Positions 36,546-49,950 of a stretch of 64,000 nt of DNA are shown here, one piece after another. Position numbers and translations under genes: made by a program. The DNA is taken from NCBI GenBank assembly GCA_907163375.1, contig CAJQUW010007262.1, positions 1 to 64,000 on the forward strand, given 5' to 3'. Below the pieces are notes generated by a model. The model was not told the DNA's origin, did not search any database, and was given only the letters and a program-made list of their open reading frames with translations. Origin of the DNA: Prostheceraeus crozeri (lineage: Eukaryota; Platyhelminthes; Polycladida; Euryleptidae). Position 1 is the stretch's first letter. Every line of letters begins with the position of its first letter.

Positions 36546-39500
36546 TTGATACAAGTCTGTTAACACTACAGATGTGAAAATATTCGTTAACCGGAGATTT
36601 TCGTAATATGTCCTTCCTTGGGAATACACTATTAATTTCCCAGATTCAAATCACATTCAAATTTATTAATATTCAACGTTGGAGGATTATGTGATGACCA
36701 AAAAAATGAAAAACTACAGATATCTATTAAAATACATCCTAAGCTTTAAATCCTGCTCGCAAGTCATATGCAACATTCACGTAAATAGAAATTTCGGACA
36801 GGAAACAGTTACAGTATGATTTTGAAAACGAAAATGTCGGTGAAAATGAAGATAACAGATAATAATATTAGTTATCTTATATTGTGAATGAAGCTTCGGG
36901 TGTTATTTCATCCTTCTTCTTGCTTCTATTATTTATGTAATATCGTGCACATTGTTTGATATATGTTATTCATAGACGGAAGTAACATACACAGTGATAG
37001 ATAGTGTTCTTCTATGAAAGTAACTTTTTATCGAAATGATTCCCGGAAATGTACATCAAGAATCCGGGGATCCTGTCTTATCAGTGTTTTATCATTTATC
37101 ATTGTTTTTTTTAACTTGTAGTTTCATCGTTTTTTAATGTAAAGATTTGGACTTAATGATCTGGAGCTCAACAACCAAGTCTTTTAATTCAAAGAACTAC
37201 ACTCGGCAGAGAAATTCATCCGAATATTCTCTGAAACGGAAATTGTGAAAAATTCTCACTAGTTTTCTACGCAAGTTTGCTTCAACATTGGGACTTTTGA
37301 CAACGTACTTCCCTAGTGATCCCTAGCAAGCAAGTAAAGGAAGTGTTTGCAATGTGATACTGTTCTTTCTCATGTTTGGTTCGTTGGGCTCCATGTCATC
37401 GTTAGGTATCAGCTTGACTATTATATCGTCATTGTTCTTTATTAAATAGAATACAAATAAACACTACCACTTGCTACTTTGTGATGTTTTCCGCTTGCCA
37501 TTACAATAGATTCCGCTTATTACAATTGTGGCCATTCAAATTATTTGTGCATTAATATGAATCGGAAAGGGGCGAATTTAGCGTCTCTATCTAATTGGTA
37601 AAATCGCTGAATGGAATCATTTCACTTCGGCCTAGGTGATTTTGATAATGAGCTTTGTTGTATGACAATACCAATAAAATCTCACAGTAAAAGATACCAA
37701 GTTTGAGAAATGATTTAATACATTATACCAAAGTTCTACAGAACCTGCTGATTATCATGCAGCATTTTAATAACTTTCGATAAGCAAGAATGTCGTAACA
37801 TTCTGGTAAATTTTAAAAGTTTCTCGGGATCCCGGGAAGAGTAAATTTGTATTTCGCAATTTCCGGGAAAATGCGAAGCCCTAGGTAGAACATAGACATT
37901 TGCAGATATGCATCGAATATCTGCCAGTTTTGTTGGTGGCTCAGCCCAAACCATTTTCCTGCCTTGTGTAGGAACCATTCTCATCAAAGAACAGCTTTAT
38001 TGCGTGCGCGCGAGACAAATTCACTGCTAAAGGCCACTGCTAGTCCGGCAGCCAGACTGAGTTTCTGCAGGGAACGATGCCGAAAATGAGACTTTCACAG
38101 AATGATGTACACCCTATGCCTACTACAAATCTTACAACTAACGAGTTGTTGTAAAGCTATGCCCCTTGTGAATGGAGTGTAATAACAGAGTACATACTTG
38201 TATTCAATGAAACGATTAGGCTGGGTTATTGCTATTCTGAATTCCATCCTGCACCTTCAGATGTTTTGTAATGGAATACTTTTCAGTACGATATAAACCT
38301 TGAGCACTACATAGCGCAAGTCTTTCAAAAATAAAAATGCACGCAGATAATTTTTTTGATGCAACTCGACAAGTATTAAGTTCAGGTACTTATAGGCTAC
38401 CTGCCCCCTTCCAGATTTTCAAATGTCTAAAATCTTCAAAAATGAATCAATTATCACCAGACTTCAGGTAGACGTACTTTAGAATATTTTCTAACCACTT
38501 ACAAAAATTCATGCCGATGAGACAAATGCTTTTTGCATTAGAGACGATAACGTCAAATGTAGCGATGTCAACCCCTTGATTTGACTTCGTCTATTCGACA
38601 CATTATTGTTACTCGTTTGTGAATTGTTCTCTCTACCTCTCCTTCTTCGTCTCATCCACTGCTATTTGAAATCTCCACACGATCACTACCTGGCCACACC
38701 TTTTTTAAGTTAAAAATGTTAGTGGAAAGGATGTGGCTTGGTCATCATCACTTCACGAGTTGTCACGAAATATTTGGTGACCACAAAAGCTTTCCGCTCT
38801 GACGATGAGGTCAGAAGAAGTCAGGTAAAGCTGCAGGCATCGCTGCACTTCAAGTTATCACTCCTAATTCAAAAAATACTTGTCCAATTTGTACAAATTG
38901 TAGTATGTTGGTAGAAAATATTTACATTTACGTGTACTTAAAGTTATGTGACGATTGGTTCATTTCTACGAAGTTTAAACAAATTTGAAAACGTGGGGGG
39001 GATAAACCACAAGAACCCAAGTTCGACCTGATACATTTCTTCATTTGATTTTAAAATTAATTGGATTTTCGAATTTAGAGACGGAAAGGTTGAAAAATAT
39101 CAGCTTTCTGAGAATCACGGATATATCACATCCGATGACTCAAATATCAAATTAGAGTGACTTTTACGAGACAGTTTCTATTTGCTGTTTTTAATAGTCC
39201 AAAATCAGTTATTAACTAACTCGTAAAGACACTTAGATTGCAAGATTTATTGGGAGTGGAGTTGCACTATCTCACACAGCATCATACAAAGCACAACGCC
39301 TGTTCAGCGCCAAATTCAGACAAGGAAATCAAAACTCGAGTACATTTAGAGTTCTAGTCGTTTATATTCGTCATACCCAGACTGCGTTAGAGATGGTTAG
39401 TCAATTGGTTTTCATGTGGAAAACTCTTGAAAGTTTGCTCTTAAAAATTGTTCTTCTTTATTTGTAGAAACTTCTGAAGATGACTGTAGGGTAGAGCAGT

Positions 39501-39740
39501 TGTTCCGAACAAACACGCATGATAATGATAATTAACAATCATACATATAACGCATAAATCCTTGATGTTGAATATTATTGTTTCAACGAAATCTAGAAGC
39601 GCCTAATTTTCAGTCTGTAGGATTTTCCCGCGTTTGTGAAATTTCTAAGTTAATTTTTTCAGGGTTCATTGACAAACCTTGATAATGGCGATCGCGTGGA
39701 TCCCGAACAACTCTCTATAAGTAGCAATTGAATTTGAAGA
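36546..39740. other. Intron sequence with one dispersed repeat
   Basis: Bases 38690-38910 resemble 18205-18420 (shared CTTGGTCATCATCACTTC and ACGAGTTGT-ACGAAAT blocks). The 83-codon minus frame at 37736-37987 is not recognised. Confidence 0.35.
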
Positions 39741-39744
39741 ACTG

Positions 39745-39920
39745 CTCTTCTCATTGCATCCCCACTAGGGGACTGGACGGTGCTCATATAGTCAGACTTT
39801 AGATGGAGCGGAATGATACTTTTAGTCTGGATGTCTGTCCTGCGGACTTCTAATGACACTTTCGAAGCTCGACTAAATTATTGTTAGACCAACCACTCAA
39901 CCAGTGTGCCACGGTGAACA
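39745..39920 (-). repeat. tRNA-derived SINE, copy 3
   Basis: Minus-strand copy with GTGGCACACTGGTTGAGTGG (A-box side), a decayed B-box region, and the shared body GACTATATGAGCACCGTCCAG near 39780. It lies about 100 bases from copy 4 in opposite orientation. Confidence 0.82.
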
Positions 39921-40016
39921 CACTTCCCGAATTAAATGACAAAGCAAAAAAACTACATGTTGTCTACCTAATGCCTGATAGAGTTTTGACAATGCGAGTG
40001 AAATCCTGTTCATTGT

Positions 40017-40201
40017 GGTCTCCGTGGCACAGTGGTCATGCGCTTGGCCTAGCGATCTTTCAGTCCTGAGGTCGAGCCACGAAAGTGTCATTGCAAGTCG
40101 TCAGGAAGGGCATCCGGACTAGAAGATCACAACGCTCCATATTAAAATCTGACAATATCAGCACCCTCCAAGCACCCAACATGAGGAGTAGTGACATTAA
40201 A
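40017..40201 (+). repeat. tRNA-derived SINE, copy 4
   Basis: Begins GTCTCCGTGGCACAGTGGTC, then CTGAGGTCGAGCCACG (B-box side), AGGAAGGGCATCCGGACTAG, and ends GAGTAGTGACATTAAA. With copy 3 it forms an inverted pair around a roughly 100-base spacer. Confidence 0.86.
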
Positions 40202-42069
40202 CAATAATCATCCATGAATCACTTCACACCCTTGGAATTTTTCTCTTGAAATTCCATCATCTTGATCGAAAGCCATTTCAGGCCTACGCTCCCTTCGGGA
40301 ACACTTCGACCCGAATTATTTTAAGACAACGGGGCGACCAAATACCAAATGAAAGAGGAGATAAGCTTGGTTCTAATGGTGCCACTCCCAACTTCGCACG
40401 ATGTCTGAAATGCCCGCAAATTACGTTTGAAAAATACAAAAAAATTCTACAAATAGTTCGTCGATAAATATGTTAAATCAAATTAATTTTTCCAAACACA
40501 TCCTGTTTCTAGAATAGAAAGATATCCTAGACAAGAGAAAGAATGTTATCAGGACATCTTCTGTCATGTGTGTGCTATTATCAGGCTTCTGATCACTGAT
40601 GTGTTCAGTTCAGTTTCAGCAAAATTTGATTAAAACACTGTGTTTGTCGATCTGAAGATGCTTGACAAATCTGATATTTTTTGCATCACAAGTAAAGGTG
40701 CATGAACAGTGTAGAAGATAACCTGAAGGCATTCGATGCCAAAAATAGTGGCCCTAGACGTAATTCTTCTGACTTAATCAGAGAAAGCACAAACAAATGT
40801 CACTTTTACAGAAAAACACACTCTGCCTCACATTGGATCTTGTATGAACAGAAAAGAAACCGATAGAACTCACAGTACCGCAGATTCGTAAAAGCCGTAA
40901 GGTGTACTTCATTCTGAGAAAGTCTCAATTTCATGTCAATTCTCATTATGCAGAAACTCGCTCTGGCTGCTAGAGCACTAGAGTTGCACTTATTCCTGAC
41001 ACTATCATGGAGTTAGTGCTTCAATGACCTTGGCAGTCGTGTCACGTAAACATTTCGATGATTGGCTTGATTCAGAGCTGACAAGCCATATTCGTGGATG
41101 AGCCAGGAACAAGGTACATTAAGATATCTGTTCTACCTCGTGAAAGGCCTGAGACATTGAATTGCTTGTAAATCAAATCCTTGTAATATCAACAGTATGA
41201 AAAATACATGTACAATTGCGTACTACATGTGTATGAATATACCGCCGGGAATTCCTGTGGACAGCTTTACACTGCACTTTCTAAATGCAGCATTTATGCT
41301 GAGTCAAGTACTAAGAAGTATTCACATTTTCAATTACATCGCAGAATCTTGCGATGTATCAAATTTGATTGAAATTAGCTAATCCATTGAAGTTGCAACA
41401 CTAAATGCAATGCGATACCAGGTAAATTGTTCCCTGCATTCCCTGCTTTATGCACACCCGGTAGACATTATACAACTTTTATTTCTCAACTCACGATGCA
41501 TTAACAAAATTGAGGAGAAAAACATCAAAAGCAAACGATGAATGAACAGGATCATAGGGTGCCCATCTCGGATAAATTCGGCATCAAATAAAAAGTTGAC
41601 ATTAGACATATAAATGAAAAAATGCTTTTCCAGTTCAAAATTCCATCAAACAATTATTTCTCGCTCATGAAAACATTTCCGAGCTTGAGGGACGTCCATC
41701 AAAACCTTTGATGTTTGTTTGACATCATTGAGCTCAGATTTCTTTCAAATTACAGGGACAATAGCTGCCATCATAGAAAAGAAGTCGACCAACTATTTTT
41801 GAACTACCGCATCAAAAACTCAACTTCGATAGGAATTTCTCGAACGGAAATTGTGATTGAATAAGTGAAAACCTCGATACATCCACCGTCGGTTATTATC
41901 TGAAAGAAGTCATCTTTTCATTCTGATAACTTTTACCAATTCGCTATATACTATTTTACAACATCCCAGTCATTTTTTGGCATGGCTCTTTCGTGCATTT
42001 ATACATGTACCTACAGAAAGAAGTAGTGCGCAGTAGGGTTGGAAGTGGTCCGGTTTCTGCTGCAGCTTT
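40202..42069. other. Unassigned intron sequence
   Basis: AT-rich. No supported gene, RNA or repeat. Confidence 0.3.
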
Positions 42070-44155
42070 TAGGCCGCTGTCACACAGGAAAAGGCGTCTT
42101 CCATCTTCCATTTGGGATTTCCCTTTAATTGCATGCAGAAAAGAATACAGCCTATCACACAGAAAAAGTCTATCAGCTATAAGTCATCTTTCATCTTCTA
42201 TCCTCCATCACGCTGTCACACAGGAAAAGGCATCAGCTATAAGTCAACTTTCATCTTCCATCGTCCATCACGCTGTCACACAGGAAAAGTCATAAGGCGT
42301 CGTCCATCGGACATAAGGCACGAAACTATGCGGCTGATGAAGTTCATTTCCATCATCCGCGAGACTGTTCTAAAATTAGAGCAACGTGAAGTGACGTCTG
42401 AGGGAAGAATTAGGAAGTTGTCATTTGCGAAGAGAAGAAATCAGAAAACAGCCTTTGTTCACAATGTCGAGCGAGGACGAGAATGAAGACGGTAGTCATA
42501 GCAACGGTAGATAGTGAAAAATAGCGCTGACTGTATAGGAGATGGATTTCCCTAGTGTGACTGCGGCACAACAATAAGTGGGCTGCGCTAAATCTGACTA
42601 GCTGTTACTTTTTCATGATAATTCCAATCCAATGATGACAATTCATGTTGTGTTCCTCAGTGTATGAACAGAGTATCGAACGGCTAGCGCTTTACTTCAA
42701 ATCGGCAACGAAAAATTGAAGAAAACATTCAATGATAGAGTTTTCGTATGTGAGCCTGGCCCAATCAATGCTGGAAACGGCTCACGAAAAGTTAACGGTC
42801 GTTCAATCCAAAATTGAAAAAACCGAACAGAGAAATTTGGACAAAAAAAAAGCAAAACAAAAAATTAAAAAAAAAAATCAACTCATCTTAAAATCTACCG
42901 TTTCTTAAAATCATTTATCAGTTTATATATTATACCTATGATATCTGCCTACATACACGGGAAATCTAGGGATTAAATTGAAACAATAGCCTAAACGTAA
43001 TTTATGTTCCCACCAAGTTGTATCAATAGACGATTTCCGTTCCTGGCTTTCCATAATATATTCTAATATCTGATCAACTGTTTTTACCAATAATTATTCT
43101 GTAGATATTTTCTATTCCAATAGTTTATCTGTTACCAACATTTTGTAATTATTGTTGATTGCATATAAATTTTTGTTACCAAATTCGATTGTAGTTCATA
43201 TTATGAAAACAACTTATTGCTAACTCAGACGGAAGAGAGGTGCTATTATACAAACAGAAGATGCATGCTTCCACTATAATTTTTACATCGATTTTATTTT
43301 CTATGGATAATTTGTTAACATTCGAGAAATAGTTTTATGTACTAACATCGATTGCACCATTCCTGTTTATTTCTTTTTCTCATACATGTACATATTCGAG
43401 ATTTATAGATAACCTCAATAAGTTCTCCTATGTTTTTGGGATTATTCAAAATGGGCATCGACCAATTAAGAACATAATTGAGCAAGCCATAAATTTTAAC
43501 TATTATCATTTGGAAAACAAATTTAATAAATTTTGTTGATCTTTGTGAGGATCAATAATTTTTCAATATAACAAATTTTATTTTCTTACTTTGCATGAGG
43601 TAAATCCTATACTTTCCGATAATGTGTCTGATCTAATCTTGGAGTATGGATACATCCTCATTTGAAAAAATCATTCTGCGATGAAAAGGAATTAAACTTA
43701 AATATAAATGAATTTATCTAAAAGAGGTTCAACATCTTGGGTACTTTTTTCACTAATTGATAAGTATGTGACACAATTTTATTGAGTTTGCTTACTTTGT
43801 TGACAAAGAAGTCATTTGACAACATAACAATGATAGTTTTTCAATTATGTTTACCCTGCAAAAGTCATCGCTGTAATCATAACGCGATTTGTTTCTTAAC
43901 TGTCTATCGCACATCAGTGTCTCTCCCGTCCTGTGTTTACTGGCTTCACGCAGTTGTGTAAATAGTTCATCTGTTCCCTCTCTAAATCTGTGGACTGCGG
44001 TCCAAGAAAGATGGAAGATGGACGATGGAAGGTGGAAGACGACAGATGAAAATCGTCTCATCACGCCTTATGGAAGACGCCTTATGAAGAATGTGCAAAA
44101 AAAGGCGAGTGACATGGAAGATGGAAGACGCCTTTTCCTGTGTGACAGCGGCCTA
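42070..44155. mobile_element. DNA element with perfect 42-bp terminal inverted repeats
   Basis: Bases 42070-42111, starting TAGGCCGCTGTCACACAGGA, are exactly the reverse complement of 44114-44155. Just inside the left end a 60-bp tandem array (42121-42300) repeats part of the terminal sequence (CGCTGTCACACAGGAAAA). Inside the right end GATGG/GGAAG motifs recur near 44010-44100. The 1.8-kb middle is AT-rich with no transposase. The only direct repeat abutting the ends is TTT, so the superfamily is undecided. The frames at 41993-42486 are produced by the repeat array and are not called as genes. Confidence 0.88.
42121..42300. repeat. 60-bp tandem repeat, three units
   Basis: Units at 42121-42180 (diverged), 42181-42240 and 42241-42300. 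The last two are nearly identical and contain TCCATCACGCTGTCACACAG. Each unit carries a copy of the terminal inverted repeat core of the surrounding element. Confidence 0.88.
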
Positions 44156-47100
44156 TTTTAAGACCCGCCGGCCGCCTATTTTATTTACGTTTATGTCGGA
44201 CGTTGACGACATTCATTCTGGAATAATTGTCTAATTCCCTGATTGAAGATCAAATTGGATAGAATTTGATAAAAATCAGCACCGTAAGATTTCATCGAAA
44301 CCTCTAGCTTCTCCAGAGCAACGGTACGCCTACCTTTCATGTACTTCATATATGCTGTATAGAAATCGAATGATGTCTAACGGTCTAAGTTGACCAGCTG
44401 CCAGCCTTAGCTGGTAGGTTACAGATGCACGCATCTGCTCTTGAGAAATATAAGTGGATGTCAATTTTGTGGGTAAACTGGCGTCCAGGTAGTTTATGAA
44501 AAAAATGTGAAATGGCACGCGGCTTGCTTTCGAGATAGGAAAACCAAACCACCCGAGGCTTGCTCTACCCCCCCCCTCCGCTTCTGATCCGACACCAGAT
44601 GATCGTGCGGCGAAATGATTGACTTTCGACATAGCAATCCGACAATTCTGACCCTCTGTGAGGACAATATGACCAATTGCATAACAAAATCCCTTGACAA
44701 TACTTTAACAACGCCACGCCGCGTCCAGTGTGAGTGGACCTTTAAAGTTTTTCGCATTTATAACCTATATTTCTCATTTTTTGCGATTTACACAGTTGCT
44801 ACCCAAAATTGATCAATTCTGCCGAATTCTTCTCCTCTGCTAAAAGCAAGGTTCTTATTTTCTGCTGCCGCCTGAAACGCATTGTTGTGATCAGCTTCAA
44901 CTTAGTTTCAGAAAATTGTCGAAATTAATCTTCGAATGACTTACAATTAATAGAAAATTCACGGAGATTACGAACTCGCAGGGGGAATACGTTAATGAGA
45001 AATTCAACATGTTCGTTCTATATCTGTCACATGCACATTTACGTTATACATGTGCTTGCAATATTTTGAAGTACTTCACAGTCCTCAGGCTGACCCTACA
45101 ATCACTTTTGTCACTGAATCATCAAAATGAAATTTAATACTTCACGATGCGTATGAGAAGTACGCGAGAAAACTCAGCACACGAATAACACGTACAAAAT
45201 TTGAAAATCATGACTTAAGAAAGTTGAAACTCACGACAGAAAACCTGATATCAACTTGATGTCACATTTAAGCATCGAAGGGGATTCCATTTCAATAGAG
45301 ATGCTTAAAATTTCATGATTGATATGTCTGGATGGCTAAAGAAATTAACGTTTTGAAATTTTCAGTTAAGATGTCATTAAAATCAGCGATGTGGAAAAGC
45401 AGATGTGGCTGCACTTAACGGAAAGATATCAAAATAATCATCAAAATATCATTTGCTGTCAATGAGATCAAATTTTCAACATTTCATGACGTTCTACCAT
45501 AGATTATCATAATATGTCACCGGAAGACGTTTATTTATAGATGTATACTTATGGCTGACTTTCCTTGTTCAACTATTCTTTGGGTGAAATCTTCTCTATA
45601 CTTCGGCCAGATACGCAAGGCAAGATCTCAGGAACTTCGGTCTGTATCTTTGACATTTAAGTGACTGTTCATTTTTGTGTCGAATACAGTTTGCATTATT
45701 AAATATAAAAAACTTTTTATACAAGTTTCTGGACTTTCTTGTGTATTTTCTTGAGGCCTCATCCCGGCAAAGGTATCAACAGATAACGATTAATTTCAGC
45801 TTGAATTAATTCAATTCTTTCATGCACTGCGGCTTGACTTTACAGCCAATAAACGAATTAATTGTATTGTAAATGATCTCTGAAGGGCAAACACTACTTT
45901 TCAAAATACAAATGATTTTTCCATCTTCTTTACGGAATAAACTCCAGGCAGAGTTTACAGCGCAATTTCTGTGTAACATTCCTTGTGTTTTCCACATAAT
46001 GAGACAATATGCAGTCAAACAAGGTAACAGTTTAAGTAAGATGCGTGCAGCTAACGTATCCGTTGAATCTATTAAAACATCTACGAATGCTTTAGAAGTC
46101 TTTTTGAGTGGAGTCAGTCCTTCACTCATAACAGTCAGGAATCACTCTTGATAGGGTTTGCTTTCTAAGACGTAACACACTTTTGTTTTATTATTTATCG
46201 CAAATAAGCTTACATGAATTTTAAAAAATATGCTATTATAAAGTACGAGCACATAACGTAAGCTCAAAATACCGGTGACGTGAAAATAGCTTCAGACATT
46301 GACACGGAAAGCGCATTAACAAAAGACTGTTTTTTCATCAAATCAATTAAGAATTCTTCAAACCATCTCAACAATTACATTTCCCAACCATTGATCCAGT
46401 TACTTCTTACATATATTTATGAGAAACCGGTGATCTGCGTTATGCAACAGAAATTACAGAAAATATATCAGCAAACTTGAAATACAGCATTTGCTTGAAC
46501 ATAACTAGCGGAGAATCATATGATACTTTGAAATTGAAGTGTGGTTCTATTCGAGGGAGGGATCTGTTTGAGGGCGGCTTTTATCAATATATTTTCTTAC
46601 TTAACTGTCTTATGTACAATGATGAAGCGCCAAAGCCGAATATGAAAAGGAACAAATCGAAGAGAAAGATTACAACAGTGAAGACAAACTCGAAAAGAAA
46701 GACTTGAAAGGAATAGAACTAAAGGCTTATGTCAGGTGACTACGTGGTGCTGACCATTCTGCTTTTATTGGCCATTTTGTAACGATTTTTATTGGCATTA
46801 ATCAAGCTATTATCCATTTTATGTCTTTGTCTAGTATGAGCGAATTTATATAGGACATTGAGAATGTGGAAGTTATTCATATAAACCGTGTATTGATCAG
46901 CTTAAGCTCTCGCTTCTTATTTAAAAGCTGGTACGGCAGAAACTGACAATTTCGATACATTTATGCGATCAAATCATCACGCAAAAGGCAAATCATCGCG
47001 AGCGGCCGCAGTAGTGTGACGTCATTGTATTGACACAGATATCAACGATGACTTTATGTCTATCTTATCATGGTGGTAATAACTGTAATTCATGCTAAAG

Positions 47101-47390
47101 TCAACTATGAAACTAGATTTCTCAAAAAAGCAGCTATAGTGTTCGATGAATGCCAATTCGTTAACAAATTGATAACCATTGTTAGATAATCACATGCAGT
47201 CAAACTCCAATGACAGTGACTTATAATAAAACTCGTAGAAACCTCTTGATTGACCAATTTAAGTGCGGGTTTTATTCCAGAAATACGTAGGTGTTTAATA
47301 TTGAAATGCTAGCCAATACGACTGATTGACAGGCTACTAGCTCCGATGCCTGCTCCAGATTGAAATTTTTCGCTTACACGATAAAGTGAT
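44156..47390. other. Intron sequence without recognised genes
   Basis: Frames at 45806-46151 and 46280-46707 are open for about 65-107 codons but resemble nothing I know. The Lys/Arg-rich end of the latter looks compositional. A C run lies at 44571-44577. Confidence 0.3.
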
Positions 47391-47393
47391 TAC

Positions 47394-47626
47394 CTGTCAA
47401 CTGATGTCAGAACCACGTAATCGATTCCCCAATCCGTGATAGCAGTTGCAGTGTTCTCTGGCTCCTTTGGGTCGGGAGGTGGCGGGGCTCGTGAAGTTTT
47501 GACTGAGCAGAATCTGCATGCACGTGTACAATGATCACCAAGAACCATAATCGTAGCAGTGGCAGTTCCATGTTCTCCACCACCCCAACATTCTCCAATG
47601 TTCGGACATCGAGCCTCTTCACATAC
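47394..47626 (-). CDS. LIAS: LIAS exon 3 (both Fe-S cluster motifs)
   Basis: Encodes [20 protein letters not shown] through YVVLTSVDR. It carries the auxiliary-cluster motif C-x4-C-x5-C ([12 protein letters not shown]), the cluster that donates sulfur, and the radical-SAM motif C-x3-C-x2-C (CTRACRFC), which binds the cluster that cleaves S-adenosylmethionine. Both are complete. The acceptor is tcatcag|GTATGT and the donor GACAG|GTAATC; the last codon (Arg) is split after two bases, exactly matching the single base at the start of the exon at 11730, where the reading continues R-D-D-L-P-D-G-G. The intron to that exon is about 35.7 kb. No frameshift or stop is seen here. Confidence 0.97.
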
Positions 47627-47683
47627 CTGATGAAATATTGGTTGTCATCCTCTGATATATCAAAGGCGAAAATGTATACCTAC

Positions 47684-47777
47684 CGTATTTAGTTTCAATT
47701 TACGAAGAGATTTTGTCAATCGAGCGAATTCGCCACCCACGGGAATTTCTGTCTTCAACCAAGGTGGCAAATGTAAA
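47684..47777 (-). CDS. LIAS: LIAS exon 2
   Basis: Begins after a tacag acceptor with one base completing a split His codon (intron phase 2), then encodes LHLPPWLKTEIPVGG...LRKLKLNT. PPWLKTEIP and the L-R-x-L-x-L-x-T-V segment just before the first cysteine cluster are conserved in lipoyl synthases. The exon stops at ACG|GTAGGT, phase 0. The downstream intron is only 57 bp (47627-47683). No lesions are visible. The preceding intron is about 14.9 kb and holds the DD41D, Tc1, Penelope-like, LINE and mariner elements. Confidence 0.95.
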
Positions 47778-49483
47778 CTGTATGAAAAAGAAAGTTTGCT
47801 ATTATTAGCGAATATTGAAAGGCAATCGTTCATGTAGACATCAGAACATCCCACCACAGCAAAAATTACAACTTAAACACTGACTGTCAATACGGACGCA
47901 TATCAACACGCATGTGCAGGATGACAATATATCAAGCATCTGCATGTACATGTAGGTGTATTTCAGCAATGGTAAGAAGGGGAACGGAGATTTTTGGCGA
48001 TTTAAACTCAAAAATATTTGAGTTTGCTGATGAATGATGAATTTAATATCAAAAAACATCAAATCAAAATATGCTATCTTCACAAAAAAATAGAAGATGA
48101 AGGAGCATTAAGTCCTATATAACATGATAGAAAAGCGGTGTTTAGCTTGCTTTTAAAGCTATTATCGATGACTGAATTACGAGCACGACGTGCTGAAAAC
48201 GCATGGAACCGCAAAAAATGACTTGAAAAACTGCATCCTTTGAAAGCAAATTCTCTTAATTCAAATTGTTCAAGCTATTATTATCTGAAGGACAAAGAGC
48301 CACAGTGAGGTAATGACTTGAATTCTTAATTTGTTGTATATTCAACTACTTTGATTTTTGAAATCGATGAGTATGCAATATATGACTTTTAAGGAATTTT
48401 AAAGAAAATTAGTTCTACTGCATTTTGTGAATAGTAGCATGCGAAGTTCTAAACTAATAAACGTTGTCAAATTTCAATTTGTCTATCTACTTGTCGCTCG
48501 CCCCTACACACAAATCGCGATCAAAAGAATTAATTCTTCACTGAAAAAAATCTTAAAGTGCATCATTACATTCAAGAAATATGAAATGATCAATTAAAGG
48601 CATGGAATGTGTCTAAGTAGGTAAGCTAGACAAAATGCATTTGAAGAAAATCGAGCACGGTAACCTATGATATTAACACTCTAACCAGGCCAGATGCATC
48701 ATCATTTATCTTTGTAATGATCTTAGTGCACATCTGTGACCGACTATAATTTCATCAAAATAAATCCATTCAATGTGGCTTACTTGGAAGATAAAGATCA
48801 CTCATGACATCGTTACTCTGATTATCATGCTATGATGAAATTCATCTCAGCATAATCTACGAAATATTATTCGAATCATTGATTGAAGCAGTCCTGATGG
48901 GGACTGAAGACGTTCTCCAATCTGTGGATTCACAAACGCGGTGTTGTCGTGACCCCTGGATTATCCAGTTCTTAATAGAACTTAACCTCAATGCAGCTTT
49001 CTCGTGGGAGCGAATTGTTCAGTCTTTGCCCATTCTAGCAAAAATGGAAATCGTAAGTCTTTGTTAATTACACTTATTCCACACGTCACACAAATGTTCA
49101 ATGCAAACGCCTCATCATGCATATATTAGTAATGAAAATAGAAAAGGATAATTATCATCAGTAATTATGACAATTAAAAGGGCAGTGACATCATGAAATC
49201 GATGGACAAAAAGAAAATCTACCATGAAGATGTGTACATGCTATATGCTGGAAAAAAAGAGGATCGCATACGAGATCATGCTCCGAAGTGGCTGTTTAAT
49301 GTGTTGAAATGTCCTCCTCGTTCAACTGGAACTCCGTCAAGTGCAGTAACTCGCCACTTGCAAATTTGTAAATGTCCCGCCGATGTTACAAGAGCTTGCT
49401 TTAAGGCTGTATATCGCTCTAATCAAGATTTCCTTTTGCACATTATGGGTGTTCTTGATATAAAGTATTCAACTCAAGATATA
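47778..49483. other. Intron 1 sequence with unassigned plus-strand frames
   Basis: A frame at 48879-49050 ends at a good donor (AAATC|GTAAGT). A second frame at 49193-49484 encodes KKIYHEDVYMLYAGKKEDRI... with three cysteines. They might be exons of an unrecognised nested gene or of an old transposon; the DD41D element interrupts the second one at 49484. I cannot assign a function. Confidence 0.3.
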
Positions 49484-49950
49484 CAAGGTGTTTCAAAAGT
49501 AGGCTAACAGTAGAAATTGGCCTTGAAAAGCTATGTCTTAATGCTATAGATTAATAAGCTATGTCATAATAATCTTTTTCACGATGCCACAGATAGCTAA
49601 TATGCCTTGTATTCGTAAGGGGCAAAAATTCAATACTCTTTGACATCGCGTAAATCATATTAAAATATCTCATGATCTCCAGTGTTTTCATGCCTACATA
49701 TTTCACTACAACCCAATTTGAATCTATACCGATCATGAGAAGTCGAATAACTATCCAACATCTATCAAAAAAAATTATTAGGAAACCATGTAAACAAGAT
49801 AGTAGTTGTTTCAGTGTTACTGCGGAGAATGAAGAACAGCTGACATTCGAATGTCCTCCGCGCCCCTCAGCCTGGTGCACGAAGACGCTGTCGTCAACAC
49901 AAGACAGGGAGGCGAAGAAGGAAGAACAGCTGACATCCAAATGTCCTTCA

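Noticed and set aside
42121-42300. CRISPR-like direct repeats
   Set aside because: Units are contiguous 60-bp tandem repeats without unique spacers, in an animal genome, and derive from the terminus of a DNA element.
47407-47857. Minus-strand frames [15 protein letters not shown]... and MVGCSDVYMNDC...
   Set aside because: The first is the wrong frame of LIAS exon 3 (the correct frame reads [12 protein letters not shown]). The second is LIAS exon 2 read through from intron sequence; only the part after the acceptor is coding.
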